A DNA stretch of 32,782 nucleotides from an uncultured Bacteroidales bacterium (GTDB lineage Bacteria; Bacteroidota; Bacteroidia; Bacteroidales; Bacteroidaceae), in NCBI GenBank assembly GCA_902778625.1, contig CACYYM010000028.1, positions 1 through 32,782 on the forward strand. The letters are read 5' to 3'. A program made the translations under genes and the position numbers. Below are positions 1 through 8,355 of this stretch, in pieces. A model generated the notes under the pieces. The model saw only the letters and a list, made by a program, of their open reading frames with translations, ran no database searches and was not told the origin of the DNA. Position 1 is the stretch's first letter. Each line of letters starts with the position of its first letter.

Positions 1-459
1 GATGAGCGACTCGGTATAGTTGGGGTCGTACTGGCAGATGACCATATCGATGAAGCGGCGGCGTTCTTCGCTGCCTCCGCTGACGAGGATCTGGTCGGCA
101 GGAGAGACCATCACGAGAGGAATCAGTCCGATGTGCTCCGAGATGCGGCGATAAGCCTTCTTGCCCCTGCGAATGACCTTCTTCTGCCCCACTTTCAGAC
201 CAACGTGAATGTCCTCTTTCGAGCCGTCCTCGTGCTCGTAGAGGCCTTGCAGCGACATGAACTCCTGGCCGTGCCTGACGCTCAAAGCATCGATGCTGCT
301 GCTGTAACTGCGACAGAAACTGAGGAAATGGATGGCATCGAGCACATTCGTCTTGCCCTGTCCGTTGCCTCCGATGAAGCAATTCAACTTCGGAGAGAAG
401 TGCAACTCCGCCTCCGCAATGTTCTTATAATTAAATATAGTAAGGTCTGTCAGTCTCAT
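1..459 (-). CDS. recF: DNA replication/repair protein RecF, N-terminal part
   Basis: RecF is an SMC-like ATPase that loads RecA on gapped DNA through RecFOR. The 153 codons seen start MRLTDLTIFNYKNI, the usual RecF opening, and carry a Walker A loop GGNGQGKT at residues 30-37, followed by the region around NVLDAIHFLSFCRSY typical of the family. A full protein is about 360-370 residues, so the window edge cuts off the C-terminal half including the ABC signature and Walker B. The ATG at 457-459 sits 20 bases downstream of a good Bacteroidales -7 box. The gene diverges from the TPR protein gene at 589. Confidence 0.95.
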   Translation of the reverse strand, partial: MRLTDLTIFNYKNIAEAELHFSPKLNCFIGGNGQGKTNVLDAIHFLSFCRSYSSSIDALSVRHGQEFMSLQGLYEHEDGSKEDIHVGLKVGQKKVIRRGKKAYRRISEHIGLIPLVMVSPADQILVSGGSEERRRFIDMVICQYDPNYTESLI

Positions 460-479
460 TTATATTGCTATTTCGAATA

Positions 480-510
480 CAAAAGTACGAATTTTCGCCA
501 AAAAAGCAAA
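480..510 (-). promoter_or_regulatory. Bacteroidales-type promoter of recF
   Basis: Read on the minus strand, TTTG (507-510) is followed after 19 bases by TACTTTTG (480-487), matching the -33 TTTG / -7 TAnnTTTG pattern of the Bacteroidales primary sigma factor. It points at recF with a leader of about 15 bases. Confidence 0.75.
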
Positions 511-550
511 AACTTTAAACCTTAAACTTTATACTTTGAACTTTTTATTG

Positions 551-558
551 TATCTTTG
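551..558 (+). promoter_or_regulatory. -7 box for the TPR-ribH transcript
   Basis: TATCTTTG fits TAnnTTTG and lies 30 bases before the ATG at 589. The -33 element is weak (TTTA at 528-531, 19 bases upstream), so the assignment rests mainly on the -7 box and position. Confidence 0.6.
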
Positions 559-588
559 CACGCAAAATTCTACTAAACAACACTAATT

Positions 589-1260
589 ATGTCTAAGAAA
601 CACGCAAAGAAACAGGTAAACGAGTTCGACGAAACCCTCGCAGCCTCAAGATCATTCTTCGAGAAGAACAAGAAAGCAATCCTTTGGGGTGGCGGCGGCT
701 TGCTTGCCATCATCATCATCGCACTGCTTGTGCACCAGTTCTACATCACTCCGCGAAACAACAAAGCCAACGAGAGCATCTTCTATGCTGAACAGGCTTT
801 CATGGACGGCAACTACGAGAAGGCTCTGAACGGCGACGGCGCAAACATGGGCTTCCTCAATGTCATCGACGAATACAAGAACACGAAGGCTGGCAACCTG
901 GCTTGCCTTTATGCTGCCAAGTGCTACGCAGCTACCGAGAAGTATCAGGAAGCTATCGACATGCTCAACAAGTTCGACGGCTGCGGCGATGAAATGATTA
1001 GCCCCGCTGCAACGGCTCTCAAGGGCAACTGCTACGCTGAACTCGGCGAGAACGAGAAAGCTGCTGAACTGCTCCTGAAAGCTGCCAACGAAGCAGACAA
1101 CAACACCATAAGCCCCACTTGTCTCCTGCAAGCCGGTCAAATCCTTGAATTCCTCGGACAGAAGGAAAAGGCGCTCGACTGCTACAATCAAATCAAGAAC
1201 AAGTACCAGCAGAGTAGCCTCTACTACGAAATCGACAAGTACATCGAAGGCTGCAAATAA
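589..1260 (+). CDS. membrane-anchored tetratricopeptide-repeat protein (YfgM-like)
   Basis: The 223-residue protein has a lysine-rich cytoplasmic start, one membrane segment at about residues 31-54 ([21 protein letters not shown]), and an outward helical region with TPR-like pairs. These include [20 protein letters not shown] near residue 105, [20 protein letters not shown] near 144 and [20 protein letters not shown] near 178. The arrangement resembles YfgM-type proteins, which assist folding near the Sec translocon, but the exact role here is unknown. A TPR protein next to ribH and near recF is, as I recall, a common Bacteroidales order. It is probably co-transcribed with ribH, with a 74-base gap. 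Confidence 0.85.
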   Translation: MSKKHAKKQVNEFDETLAASRSFFEKNKKAILWGGGGLLAIIIIALLVHQFYITPRNNKANESIFYAEQAFMDGNYEKALNGDGANMGFLNVIDEYKNTKAGNLACLYAAKCYAATEKYQEAIDMLNKFDGCGDEMISPAATALKGNCYAELGENEKAAELLLKAANEADNNTISPTCLLQAGQILEFLGQKEKALDCYNQIKNKYQQSSLYYEIDKYIEGCK

Positions 1261-1334
1261 TTGAGAGCAATATCAAGCCTTGCTTGTACATTGCCGAACA
1301 AAAGCAGCCTCGGCCAAAGGTCAGTGGTTCAGAA

Positions 1335-1817
1335 ATGGCTTCATCACTTCATAATCTCAGCGAATACGACTTTAACTCCGTGCCCGATGCAACAGGCATG
1401 AGAGTAGGCATAGTCGTAAGCGAGTGGAACGACAAGATTACCTCCGCTTTGCTCGAAGGTGCCGTCGAGACACTCATGAAGCACGGCGTCAAAGAGGAAG
1501 GCATCACCGTCAAGACTGTGCCTGGAAGCTTCGAGCTGATTTATGGCTCATCACGCTTTGCAAGCTCAGGACTCGTGGATGCAGTCATCGCAATAGGTTG
1601 CGTCATTCGTGGCGACACACCTCACTTCGACTACATCTGTCAGGGCGTTACGCAAGGCCTTGCAGAGCTGAACAAGGAAGGCAAGGTGCCCGTCATCTAT
1701 GGCTTGCTCACCTGCAACACCATGGAACAAGCCGAGCAACGCTCGGGCGGCATGCTTGGCAACAAAGGCGACGAATGCGCCATCACAGCCATCAAAATGG
1801 TGAAGGGCTGGGAATAA
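1335..1817 (+). CDS. ribH: 6,7-dimethyl-8-ribityllumazine synthase
   Basis: Lumazine synthase condenses 5-amino-6-ribitylaminouracil with 3,4-dihydroxy-2-butanone 4-phosphate in the last but one step of riboflavin synthesis. Family marks are [12 protein letters not shown] (substrate-binding start), [15 protein letters not shown], and [16 protein letters not shown], whose histidine is the expected catalytic residue. [17 protein letters not shown] follows near the end. The reading frame is open back to a TTG at 1284, but the ATG at 1335 gives a 160-residue protein of normal size and removes a meaningless extension. It follows the TPR gene and ends at a strong terminator. Confidence 0.95.
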   Translation: MASSLHNLSEYDFNSVPDATGMRVGIVVSEWNDKITSALLEGAVETLMKHGVKEEGITVKTVPGSFELIYGSSRFASSGLVDAVIAIGCVIRGDTPHFDYICQGVTQGLAELNKEGKVPVIYGLLTCNTMEQAEQRSGGMLGNKGDECAITAIKMVKGWE

Positions 1818-1840
1818 TTGAAAATTGGAAATTGAAAGAT

Positions 1841-1879
1841 GAGCGCTGCTTAGATTAATCTCTAGGTAGCGCTCTTTTT
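1841..1879 (+). terminator. rho-independent terminator after ribH
   Basis: The arms GAGCGCTGCTTAGA (1841-1854) and TCTAGGTAGCGCTC (1861-1874) pair over 14 positions, two of them G-U, around a 6-base loop. TTTTT follows at 1875-1879. It lies 23 bases after the ribH stop. Confidence 0.85.
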
Positions 1880-1930
1880 ATATATAAATAATGTATAAGT
1901 CAGTTTGTATTACCTTTTAAAAGATATTAG

Positions 1931-2041
1931 CAAACAGAGCTGAACTACGGCAACGACGACATCGATTTCGACTACGACGACAAACGCTACGATGGCGATG
2001 CACACGTGGAATCCAGCGATATCTGGAACAACGAATGGTAA
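1931..2041 (+). pseudogene. orphan acidic C-terminal coding remnant
   Basis: Between an in-frame TAG (1928-1930) and TAA (2039-2041) is a 36-codon open frame. It is rich in Asp and Tyr: NDDIDFDYDDKRYDGDAH, then SSDIWNNEW. It has no start codon and no gene upstream in frame. Its composition resembles the acidic tail of a real protein, which suggests the surviving 3' end of a deleted gene. The family was not recognised, and a chance open frame cannot be excluded at this length. Confidence 0.4.
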
Positions 2042-2061
2042 GGTCGCGCTGAGAGATTAAA

Positions 2062-2149
2062 AACGCCGCGTGCGGGGATTGCAATCGCCGCACGCGGAAA
2101 TGGTCAACGCCGCACGCGGAGTTTGCAATCCCTGCGCACGGGGTTTTCT
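2062..2149 (+). repeat. 22-base-period tandem array A (4 units)
   Basis: Units start at 2062, 2084, 2106 and 2128. Units 2 and 3 contain CGCCGCACGCGG; unit 1 has the variant CGCCGCGTGCGG, so units 1 and 2 can form a 10-bp hairpin around GATTGCAATC, itself a palindrome. Unit 4 is degenerate. The array lies between the convergent ribH and ilvE genes, and its sequence version is nearly the same as array E at 26.6 kb. The rest of 1818-2156 holds only the terminator and the remnant listed separately. Confidence 0.85.
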
Positions 2150-2156
2150 TTTTCGC

Positions 2157-3179
2157 TTACTCAATCACGACTCTTGTCCAGCCGTGTACGTCGGGCTCAA
2201 TGCCGTACTGGATGTTGCGAAGCTTCTCATAAAGTTTGCGACAGATGGGACCTGGCTCGCCATTCTTCGAGATGATGAAACTCTGCTTTGTGTCGAGGTC
2301 GTCGATGCGCTCGATGGGACTGATGACGGCAGCTGTGCCGCAAGCTCCTGCTTCCTCGAATGTAGCAAGTTCTTCTTCAGGTATCTGCCTGCGTTCTACC
2401 TTCAAACCCATGTCCATAGCAAGCTGCATGAGGCTCTTGTTGGTGATGCTAGGCAGGATGCTTGTGCTCTTCGGAGTAATGTAAGTGTTGTTCTTGATGC
2501 CAAAGAAGTTGGCTGCACCGCACTCGTCCATGTACTTCTTTTCCTTCGCGTCGAGGTAGAACTCACAGCTATAGCCGAGGTCGTGTGCCATCTTGTTGGC
2601 TCTGAGGCTTGCAGCATAGTTGCCGCCCACCTTGTAGATGCCCGTTCCGAGAGGTGCAGAACGGTCGTACTCGCGGATGATGACGTATGGATTCGTGGCA
2701 AAGCCGCCCTTGAAATACGGGCCGACGGGCGTGACGAAGATGAGGAAGAGGTACTCGCTGGCAGGATGAACGCCAACCTGAGCGCTCGTGCCAATCAGCA
2801 AAGGACGGATATAAAGGGTTGCACCGCTCTCGTATGGTGGGATGAATCGCTCGTTGAGGCGCACCACCTTATCGACCATCTCGTTGAACTTCTCAGTGGA
2901 AAGCTCGGGCATCAGGATGCCCCGACAAGTGCTTTGCAGTCGGGCTGCATTCTCGTCAGAACGGAATACGCGTACTTTCCCATCAGGACAACGATAAGCT
3001 TTCAGTCCCTCGAAAGCCTCTTGTCCGTAGTGCAGACAAGTTGCTGCCATGTGCAAGGGCACAGTTTCTTCGCTGCACACTTCTATTTCACCCCATGCAC
3101 CGTTCCGATAGTAGCAGCGCACATTGTAGTCAGTCTTCATGTAACCAAACGAGAGGTTACTCCAATCGATTTCTTTCAT
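2157..3179 (-). CDS. ilvE: branched-chain amino acid aminotransferase
   Basis: This PLP fold-type IV enzyme transfers the amino group between glutamate and the keto acids of Leu, Ile and Val. The 340-residue length and sequence match the long BCAT2-like branch. Marks include YGQEAFEGLKAYR near residue 52, RPLLIGTSAQVGVHPA near 126, the PLP lysine in YKVGGNYA at K183, and the EAGACGTAAVISPI segment near the end that holds the cofactor phosphate. The start is the ATG at 3177-3179. A -7 box overlapping the end of xseB suggests its own promoter, although it also lies just downstream of xseA-xseB on the same strand. Confidence 0.95.
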   Translation of the reverse strand: MKEIDWSNLSFGYMKTDYNVRCYYRNGAWGEIEVCSEETVPLHMAATCLHYGQEAFEGLKAYRCPDGKVRVFRSDENAARLQSTCRGILMPELSTEKFNEMVDKVVRLNERFIPPYESGATLYIRPLLIGTSAQVGVHPASEYLFLIFVTPVGPYFKGGFATNPYVIIREYDRSAPLGTGIYKVGGNYAASLRANKMAHDLGYSCEFYLDAKEKKYMDECGAANFFGIKNNTYITPKSTSILPSITNKSLMQLAMDMGLKVERRQIPEEELATFEEAGACGTAAVISPIERIDDLDTKQSFIISKNGEPGPICRKLYEKLRNIQYGIEPDVHGWTRVVIE

Positions 3180-3207
3180 AGGCTATCATGTTATTCGAAT
3201 TGTGGTA

Positions 3208-3240
3208 CAAAGTTACGCCTTTTCCTCGACATTAAGCAAC
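3208..3240 (-). promoter_or_regulatory. possible ilvE promoter overlapping xseB
   Basis: TAACTTTG on the minus strand (3208-3215) fits the -7 box, and GTTG 21 bases upstream (3237-3240) is a near-match to TTTG. The -7 box covers the xseB stop codon and leaves a leader of about 25 bases before ilvE. Confidence 0.5.
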
Positions 3241-3413
3241 GATTTGCAGTTTTTTTCTGCTTCGTATAGCTTTTCGTGACAATACTTCATCAACTTTTGG
3301 GCTTCTTTGAGGCTGTCGGCCATCACATCAATGCCTATTTCGCCTTGCTCCATCTGCTGTGCCATCGCTTCAAGCTTCTGCATGGCTTGCTCGTAAGTCA
3401 GTTCTTCTTGCAT
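3213..3413 (-). CDS. xseB: exodeoxyribonuclease VII small subunit
   Basis: XseB is the small helical subunit that joins XseA in exonuclease VII, which degrades single-stranded DNA. The 66-residue protein has the family pattern LTYEQAMQKLEAMAQQMEQGE followed by a second helix with SLKEAQKLMKYCHEKL. Its start overlaps the 3' end of xseA by 16 bases (3398-3413), implying coupled translation. Confidence 0.93.
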   Translation of the reverse strand: MQEELTYEQAMQKLEAMAQQMEQGEIGIDVMADSLKEAQKLMKYCHEKLYEAEKNCKSLLNVEEKA

Positions 3414-4645
3414 AGTACTACCTTTGAATATATTTCTCCTTTTTCTGTTTGTGTTGTCAGGACTTCGCCTTCGGCAAGGCCTTCGATACTACGGACAAGC
3501 TTACCTCCGCAAGTGGTGATGGTGTAGCCACGCTTCAGTAAGAGCTTGGGATCGAGGCTTTCCATGCGTTGTTTCATCAGTTCGAAGCGATGTTTCTCGC
3601 GTTCTAGAAGCTGACGTGAAGACGCTGAAAAGCGCTGCCTCAGGAGCACAAGCTTGTTCTGTTGTTTCTGATAGAAGCCCGCAAAGAGCAGAGGCAGGAC
3701 TGCTTTCTGATGCTCATAACGCTGCTTCTCGCGAAGGATGCGTTCTCTTGCCGAATGTGTGATGCGCTGATAAAGTTCGTCCAGCAAAGCCGCTTCTTGT
3801 CCTTGATGCTCGATGATGAAGGCCGCTGCTGCAGTCGGTGTCTTGACCTTCGTGTGAGCCACATAATCGAGCACCGTTTCATCACGTTCATGACCGATTC
3901 CCGTCAGTACTGGCAAGGGATAGAGTGCGATGCAGGCCGCCAGTTCATAGCTGTCGAAGTCGCTCAAATCGCTGCTTGCTCCCCCACCCCTTATGATGAC
4001 GACGAGGTCGAAAGGAGGCTCGGAAAGTATCTCTTGTAAAGCCGCTATGATGCTCTCAGGAACTTGTTCGCCTTGCATGACTGCGGGGAAAAGCCTGACG
4101 TCGAAATGGAAGCCGAACTCGTTCTCCTCGAGTTGATGGCAGAAGTCGCCATAACCAGCAGCAGTCGCACTACTGATGACCGCAATTCGCTTGAGCAAAC
4201 GAGGCAAAGGCAGGCTCTGATTGTCGTGCAAGATGCCATCCTTTTCAAGTTGCTGGAGTATCTCTCTGCGCCTTTTTGCAAGGTCGCCAAGCGTAAAGGT
4301 CGAGTCAATATCGACGACATTGAGCGAATAGCCATATTGCTCGTGGAAGTTGACCTCGACCAACAGCTTCACTTGCAGGCCTTTACGAAGTGTCTCGCCC
4401 GCTTCTTTCTGGAAGCGAAGCCTTATCATATTATAGTTGCGAGCCCAGCACGTTATCCTTGCTCGAGCCACGATTCGGTCGCTCTCTTCATCTTTCTGAA
4501 CAAGCTCTCCATAGAAATGTCCACCGTAAGCAGGTGTGCTGACATCGCTCAACTCGCCCACCACCCAGTACTGCTCATCGAAGTTATCCTCGATGACCTC
4601 ATGAACCAGGCTGTTCAGTTCGAAAAGTGTCAGGACCTCGTTCAT
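3398..4645 (-). CDS. xseA: exodeoxyribonuclease VII large subunit
   Basis: XseA is the catalytic subunit of exonuclease VII. The 415-residue protein has the N-terminal OB fold (LVHEVIEDNFDEQYWVVGEL, then ARITCWARNYNMI) and the catalytic core around AVISSATAAGYGDF, VVIIRGGGASSDLSDFDSYE and PVLTGIGHERDETVLDYVAH. A coiled coil of about 100 residues follows, then the C-terminal PKLLLKRGYTITT segment. Length is normal. The ATG at 4643-4645 lies three bases after the stop of the broken symporter, so the two were probably co-transcribed. Confidence 0.95.
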   Translation of the reverse strand: MNEVLTLFELNSLVHEVIEDNFDEQYWVVGELSDVSTPAYGGHFYGELVQKDEESDRIVARARITCWARNYNMIRLRFQKEAGETLRKGLQVKLLVEVNFHEQYGYSLNVVDIDSTFTLGDLAKRRREILQQLEKDGILHDNQSLPLPRLLKRIAVISSATAAGYGDFCHQLEENEFGFHFDVRLFPAVMQGEQVPESIIAALQEILSEPPFDLVVIIRGGGASSDLSDFDSYELAACIALYPLPVLTGIGHERDETVLDYVAHTKVKTPTAAAAFIIEHQGQEAALLDELYQRITHSARERILREKQRYEHQKAVLPLLFAGFYQKQQNKLVLLRQRFSASSRQLLEREKHRFELMKQRMESLDPKLLLKRGYTITTCGGKLVRSIEGLAEGEVLTTQTEKGEIYSKVVLCKKN

Positions 4646-4648
4646 AGC

Positions 4649-5998
4649 TTAGGGTTTAGCGGTTTCTTCGTTAGCAATATCTTCCATATCCTCATCCAGT
4701 CGGCCTCCCCAAAGGTATTTGTTGGTCTCACGAGCAGCAACACCACTCAGCAAGAGCAGAGCAACGAGGTTGGGAATGGTCATGAGCGCATTCATCGTGT
4801 CGGCAATGTTCCAGATAACATCAAGGCTGATGATGCTCGCTGATGCTCGATGTAGTTGACAGCACTCTCTCCATAATAGCTCCAGCCAAGAATGGTACTG
4901 AAGGCAAAGGTAAGGATGCCGAAAGTGAGCAAAGGCGCTCCGACATAAGGAATCTTGGAGAAAGCCACTTTTGTCAGAGCTGCCCCGTCAGCGTAACTGA
5001 TATCGGGATAAGCCAAGATGCTGCTGACAAGTACAAGACCAGTAAGGGCGCAGATAATGACGGTGTCCCAGAATGTTCCTGTGCTCGAAACCAAAGCTTG
5101 CCGAACAGGGTTGCGTGTTTGAGCAGCTGCAGCCACGATGGGAGCACTACCCATACCGCTCTCGTTGGAGAACAAGCCTCGAGCTATGCCATATCGGGCT
5201 GCCATCATTACCGTAGCTCCAACGAAACCACTACCAGCCGCAACTGGATTGAAAGCAGATTCGACAATCAGCTTGACTGCAGGCCAAACGAAACTGCTGT
5301 TCATGCAAAGGATGGCTATACAACCTATCACATAGAGCGCAGCCATGAAGGGCACGAGAATGGTGCAAACACGGGCAATGGACTTCACGCCGCCCATGAT
5401 GACGAGTGCAGTTAATGTGCAGATGAACACGCCTACTATCCAAGTCGGGATGCCAAAGGTCTCGTTCGCCAAAAGAGCAATAGAGTTGGCCTGTACTGTA
5501 CAGCCAATGCCGAAGCTGGCAAGGGCTGTGAAGATGGCAAAGGTCAGAGCCAGCCATTTCATGCCAAGACCGAGTTCGAGGGCATACATCGGACCTCCGT
5601 AAGTTTTGCCGTCACTGCCTTTCACACGATACTTCACAGCAAGCAAACCTTCGGCATATTTCGTGGACATACCGAAGATACCCGTCAGCCAGCACCACAG
5701 CACAGCTCCAGGTCCACCAAGAGCCACAGCAGTAGCTACGCCGACAATGTTACCCGTTCCTATAGTAGCAGCCAAAGCCGTCGCCAAAGCTCCGAACTGA
5801 GACACATCGCCCTTAGCCCCTTTATCTTTCTTTACAGACAAACGGATGCCAGTCAGCAATCGCCTTTGTGGAATGCGAAGCCTGAAAGTGAGGAACACAT
5901 GCGTGCCCAGCAACAAGATAACCATCGGCCAGCCCCAAAGCACGGAGCTGAGCAGAGAGAAGAGATTGTTAATTGCTACAGAAACTCTCGGGCAGCAT
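4649..5998 (-). pseudogene. AGCS-family sodium:alanine symporter, two lesions
   Basis: The main frame (about 5970 to 4840) encodes a typical AGCS transporter core: LWGWPMVILLLGTHVFLTFR, ATALAATIGTGNIVGVATAV, SNESGMGSAPIVAAAAQTRN and FAFSTILGWSYYGE. Two lesions are visible. Near the 5' end, the ATG at 5998 reads MLPESF and then runs into a stop unless one base is removed near 5978-5986, after which VAINNLFSLLSSVLWGWP continues. Near the 3' end, the frame breaks after SAVNYIEHQ (about 4843). The natural tail SLDVIWNIADTMNALM ... LWGGRLDEDMEDI resumes in another frame, with about 20-25 expected residues missing. The break sits at a short direct repeat (GAGCATCAGC / GAGCATCATCAGC), consistent with slippage. 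A GTG start at 5943 could still give a truncated product, but it would lack the last helices. Confidence 0.8.
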
Positions 5999-6030
5999 AG
6001 GAAATTCCTCTTGAAGGGGGTTAGTGGTCT

Positions 6031-7305
6031 TTAACTGCAGAAGCTAAGCAGGATGCCTGCTGCCACAGCACTGCCGATGACACCTGCCACGTTGGGGCCC
6101 ATAGCGTGCATCAGAAGGAAATTGCGTGGATCAGCCTTCTGGCCTTCGCTCTGGCTGACGCGGGCTGCCATAGGAACGGCACTAACGCCTGCACTACCGA
6201 TGAGAGGATTAATCTTCTCTTTCAGGAAGAGGTTCATAATCTTTGCCATCAAGACACCACCAGCACTACCAATACCAAAGGCAACGATACCGACGCATAG
6301 GATGGCGATGGTCTGGAAGTTGAGGAAGGCACTTGCTGTAGCTGTTGCACCAACGGTAACACCCAGCATGATGACCACGATATTGTTCAGCTCGTTCTGT
6401 GCAGCCTTGCTGAGGCGCTCCACTACTCCACTCTCCTTGAAGAGGTTGCCGAGCATCAGGCAGCCGATAAGTGTTCCGGCTGAGGGAACAATCAGGCTCA
6501 CCACGATAGCGACCACGATGGGGAAGATAATCTTCTCCTTCTTGCTGACTTCACGCAGCTGGCTCATGCGAATCTTGCGTTCCTTCTCAGTGGTCAAGGC
6601 ACGCATGATGGGAGGCTGAATGACGGGCACCAAAGCCATGTAGCTATAAGCAGCCACAGCAATGGGGCCAAGCAGCTCAGGAGCAAGCTTAGAGGTCAGG
6701 AAGATAGCCGTAGGACCATCTGCGCCACCGATGATGCCGATGGAAGCAGACTGTGCTACAGAGAAGCCGAAGACGTCAATCTGCGTTACCAGGAAGGTTG
6801 CGAAGATGCCGAGCTGTGCAGCAGCACCAAGCAGAAGGCTCTTAGGATTGGCAATCAGCGGGCCGAAGTCAGTCATTGCACCTACTCCGAGGAAGATGAG
6901 GCAAGGATAGACGCCTGCCTTCACGCCGATATAGAGGATATCGAGCAGTCCGCCTTCGCGCATGATGTGGCCGTAGCTATGATAGTAAGGGCTGCTGGGA
7001 TTGAGGAACTCATTGTTCCACATGTCAGAGTCGAAGAGGCCAGCGCCCGGCAGGTTACTCAGAATCATGCCGAAAGCGATGGGCAGGAGCAGCAAGGGCT
7101 CGTACTCCTTCTTGATGGCAAGCCAGAGCAGGAAGCAGCCGATGAGAATCATGACGGCATTCTTCCAACCCTCTTCCTGCACGAAGAAAGTGACGAAGCC
7201 CATCTCATTGATGAAATCGTTCAGGCCTTGCTCCAAGTCGAAGTCAGCAGCCATCAAAGGCGTTGCAACAAGAAGGAGAAGGAGCAGACTAATATACTTT
7301 TTCAT
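6031..7305 (-). CDS. mmdB: sodium-pumping decarboxylase beta subunit
   Basis: This is the membrane subunit of the OadB/MmdB/GcdB family, which decarboxylates carboxybiotin and couples this to Na+ export. The 424-residue protein starts with a signal-like hydrophobic segment ([13 protein letters not shown]) and has about ten membrane segments. It carries the conserved [20 protein letters not shown] segment, whose Asp is needed for Na+ coupling in OadB, and near the end the [16 protein letters not shown] and [19 protein letters not shown] segments. It is the last intact gene of the mmd cluster, 10 bases after the biotin carrier, which supports methylmalonyl-CoA as substrate. Confidence 0.93.
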   Translation of the reverse strand: MKKYISLLLLLLVATPLMAADFDLEQGLNDFINEMGFVTFFVQEEGWKNAVMILIGCFLLWLAIKKEYEPLLLLPIAFGMILSNLPGAGLFDSDMWNNEFLNPSSPYYHSYGHIMREGGLLDILYIGVKAGVYPCLIFLGVGAMTDFGPLIANPKSLLLGAAAQLGIFATFLVTQIDVFGFSVAQSASIGIIGGADGPTAIFLTSKLAPELLGPIAVAAYSYMALVPVIQPPIMRALTTEKERKIRMSQLREVSKKEKIIFPIVVAIVVSLIVPSAGTLIGCLMLGNLFKESGVVERLSKAAQNELNNIVVIMLGVTVGATATASAFLNFQTIAILCVGIVAFGIGSAGGVLMAKIMNLFLKEKINPLIGSAGVSAVPMAARVSQSEGQKADPRNFLLMHAMGPNVAGVIGSAVAAGILLSFCS

Positions 7306-7315
7306 TGTCGTTTCT

Positions 7316-8017
7316 TTAGTCTAATTCCACGAGAGCCTGTCCGCTTTGTACCTGAGCACCTGTGTCAACGAGGATTGCCTTAACAGTACCTGCGAACTCG
7401 GCTGTAATGTTGTTCTCCATCTTCATTGCCTCCATCAGGAGCACTGTGTCGCCAGCGTTGACTTTGTCGCCCACCTTGACCGTCACCTTCGTGATAGTGC
7501 CAGGCAGAGGAGCAGTTACAGTCTTTGCACCAGCAGGAGCAGCAGGAGCGGGAGCTGCGACGGGAGCAGGAGCTGCAGGAGCGGGCTTAGGCGTTACCTC
7601 TGCCTTTGCTGCCTCGAAGTCTGCTACCATCTCAACAAGCAAGTCGCCCTGATTGACGCTCTGTCCCTGAGTGACGGCAACACGCTGAACGGTACCATCC
7701 ACTTCGCTGACAATCTCGTTTGCCATCTTCATAGCCTCGATGATGAGCAAAACATCACCACGCTTTACGTGCTGGCCATCAGCTATGTTAATCTTCGTAA
7801 CTGTGCCTGGGAGCTCGCTATTCACGTTCTTTGTGCCACCTTTTTGAGCTTCTGGAGCAGCAGGAGCCATAGCTACACGAGGACCTTGAGCCTTAGTTTG
7901 GGGAACTACTACCTGATAGGTCTGACCATTGACGGTAACCTTCATCTGTCCGTCCTTGAGGTCTTCAACGGTGGCAGCATAATCCTGACCACCTATCTTA
8001 AACTTGAATTCTTTCAT
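7316..8017 (-). CDS. mmdC: biotin carrier protein with two biotinyl domains
   Basis: The carrier moves the carboxyl group from the carboxyltransferase (MmdA) to the membrane subunit (MmdB). Two complete biotinyl domains are visible in the 233 residues. Domain 1 covers about 64-130 with EAMKM and biotin-accepting K97. Domain 2 covers about 166-233 with EAMKM and K199. They are joined by a Pro/Ala-rich linker (about 140-163). The usual carrier has one such domain and about 130-170 residues. The first 45 residues ([20 protein letters not shown]) match the normal carrier N-terminus. The domains share the pattern but differ in sequence, so the duplication is not very recent. The gene lies 34 bases after the frameshifted small subunit. 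Confidence 0.93.
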   Translation of the reverse strand: MKEFKFKIGGQDYAATVEDLKDGQMKVTVNGQTYQVVVPQTKAQGPRVAMAPAAPEAQKGGTKNVNSELPGTVTKINIADGQHVKRGDVLLIIEAMKMANEIVSEVDGTVQRVAVTQGQSVNQGDLLVEMVADFEAAKAEVTPKPAPAAPAPVAAPAPAAPAGAKTVTAPLPGTITKVTVKVGDKVNAGDTVLLMEAMKMENNITAEFAGTVKAILVDTGAQVQSGQALVELD

Positions 8018-8051
8018 CTTTGAATTTTGAATTTAATAATTTTGAATTCTC

Positions 8052-8350
8052 TTAGAGTCTTGGGTTCAGTGTCGCGCCCCAAGCAGAGGGATAAGGAACG
8101 ATGGTGAGAACATGGCTCTCACGATTGTCCATCTCTTCGAAGTAGAGGTAGAGTGCTGTTGCCACTGCTGCCTTGTCCTCTTCGCTGGCTTTCTCGAAGC
8201 TCTTTGCCTCCATTTTGCCGTTGTCTTCTTGGCAACGATGGTAAAGACGTTCAGGATGGCAACGAGGATGATGAGTATGGCAAACACCACCAAGATGGAG
8301 AGGCCTGCCAAAAGCCATATCTGAGGATCTGTAATTGAAAGTAATCTCAT
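8052..8350 (-). pseudogene. mmdD: decarboxylase small (OadG/MmdD-like) subunit, frameshifted
   Basis: The first part, from the ATG at 8348-8350, encodes one membrane helix (IWLLAGLSILVVFAILIILV) and NVFTIVAKKTTAK, as expected for the anchor subunit. The family C-terminus lies in another frame: MEAKSFEKASEEDK, then ALYLYFEEMDNRESHVLTI, ending ATLNPRL at 8052. One extra A in the A run at 8213-8216 (TTTT on the plus strand) would join them into a protein of about 99 residues. As written, translation from the ATG ends at 8066 with an unrelated basic tail. A sequencing or assembly indel in the homopolymer is as likely as a real mutation. The gene begins 5 bases after mmdA. Confidence 0.8.
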
Positions 8351-8355
8351 AGCGC

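Noticed and set aside
2070..3269. Long plus-strand open frame of 399 codons
   Set aside because: It is antisense to ilvE and xseB, whose products match known families in full. The translation resembles no protein.
8200..8220. Programmed ribosomal frameshift in the small decarboxylase subunit
   Set aside because: The A run is only four bases long, and no heptamer slippery site or downstream structure was recognised. A simple indel or sequencing error is more likely.
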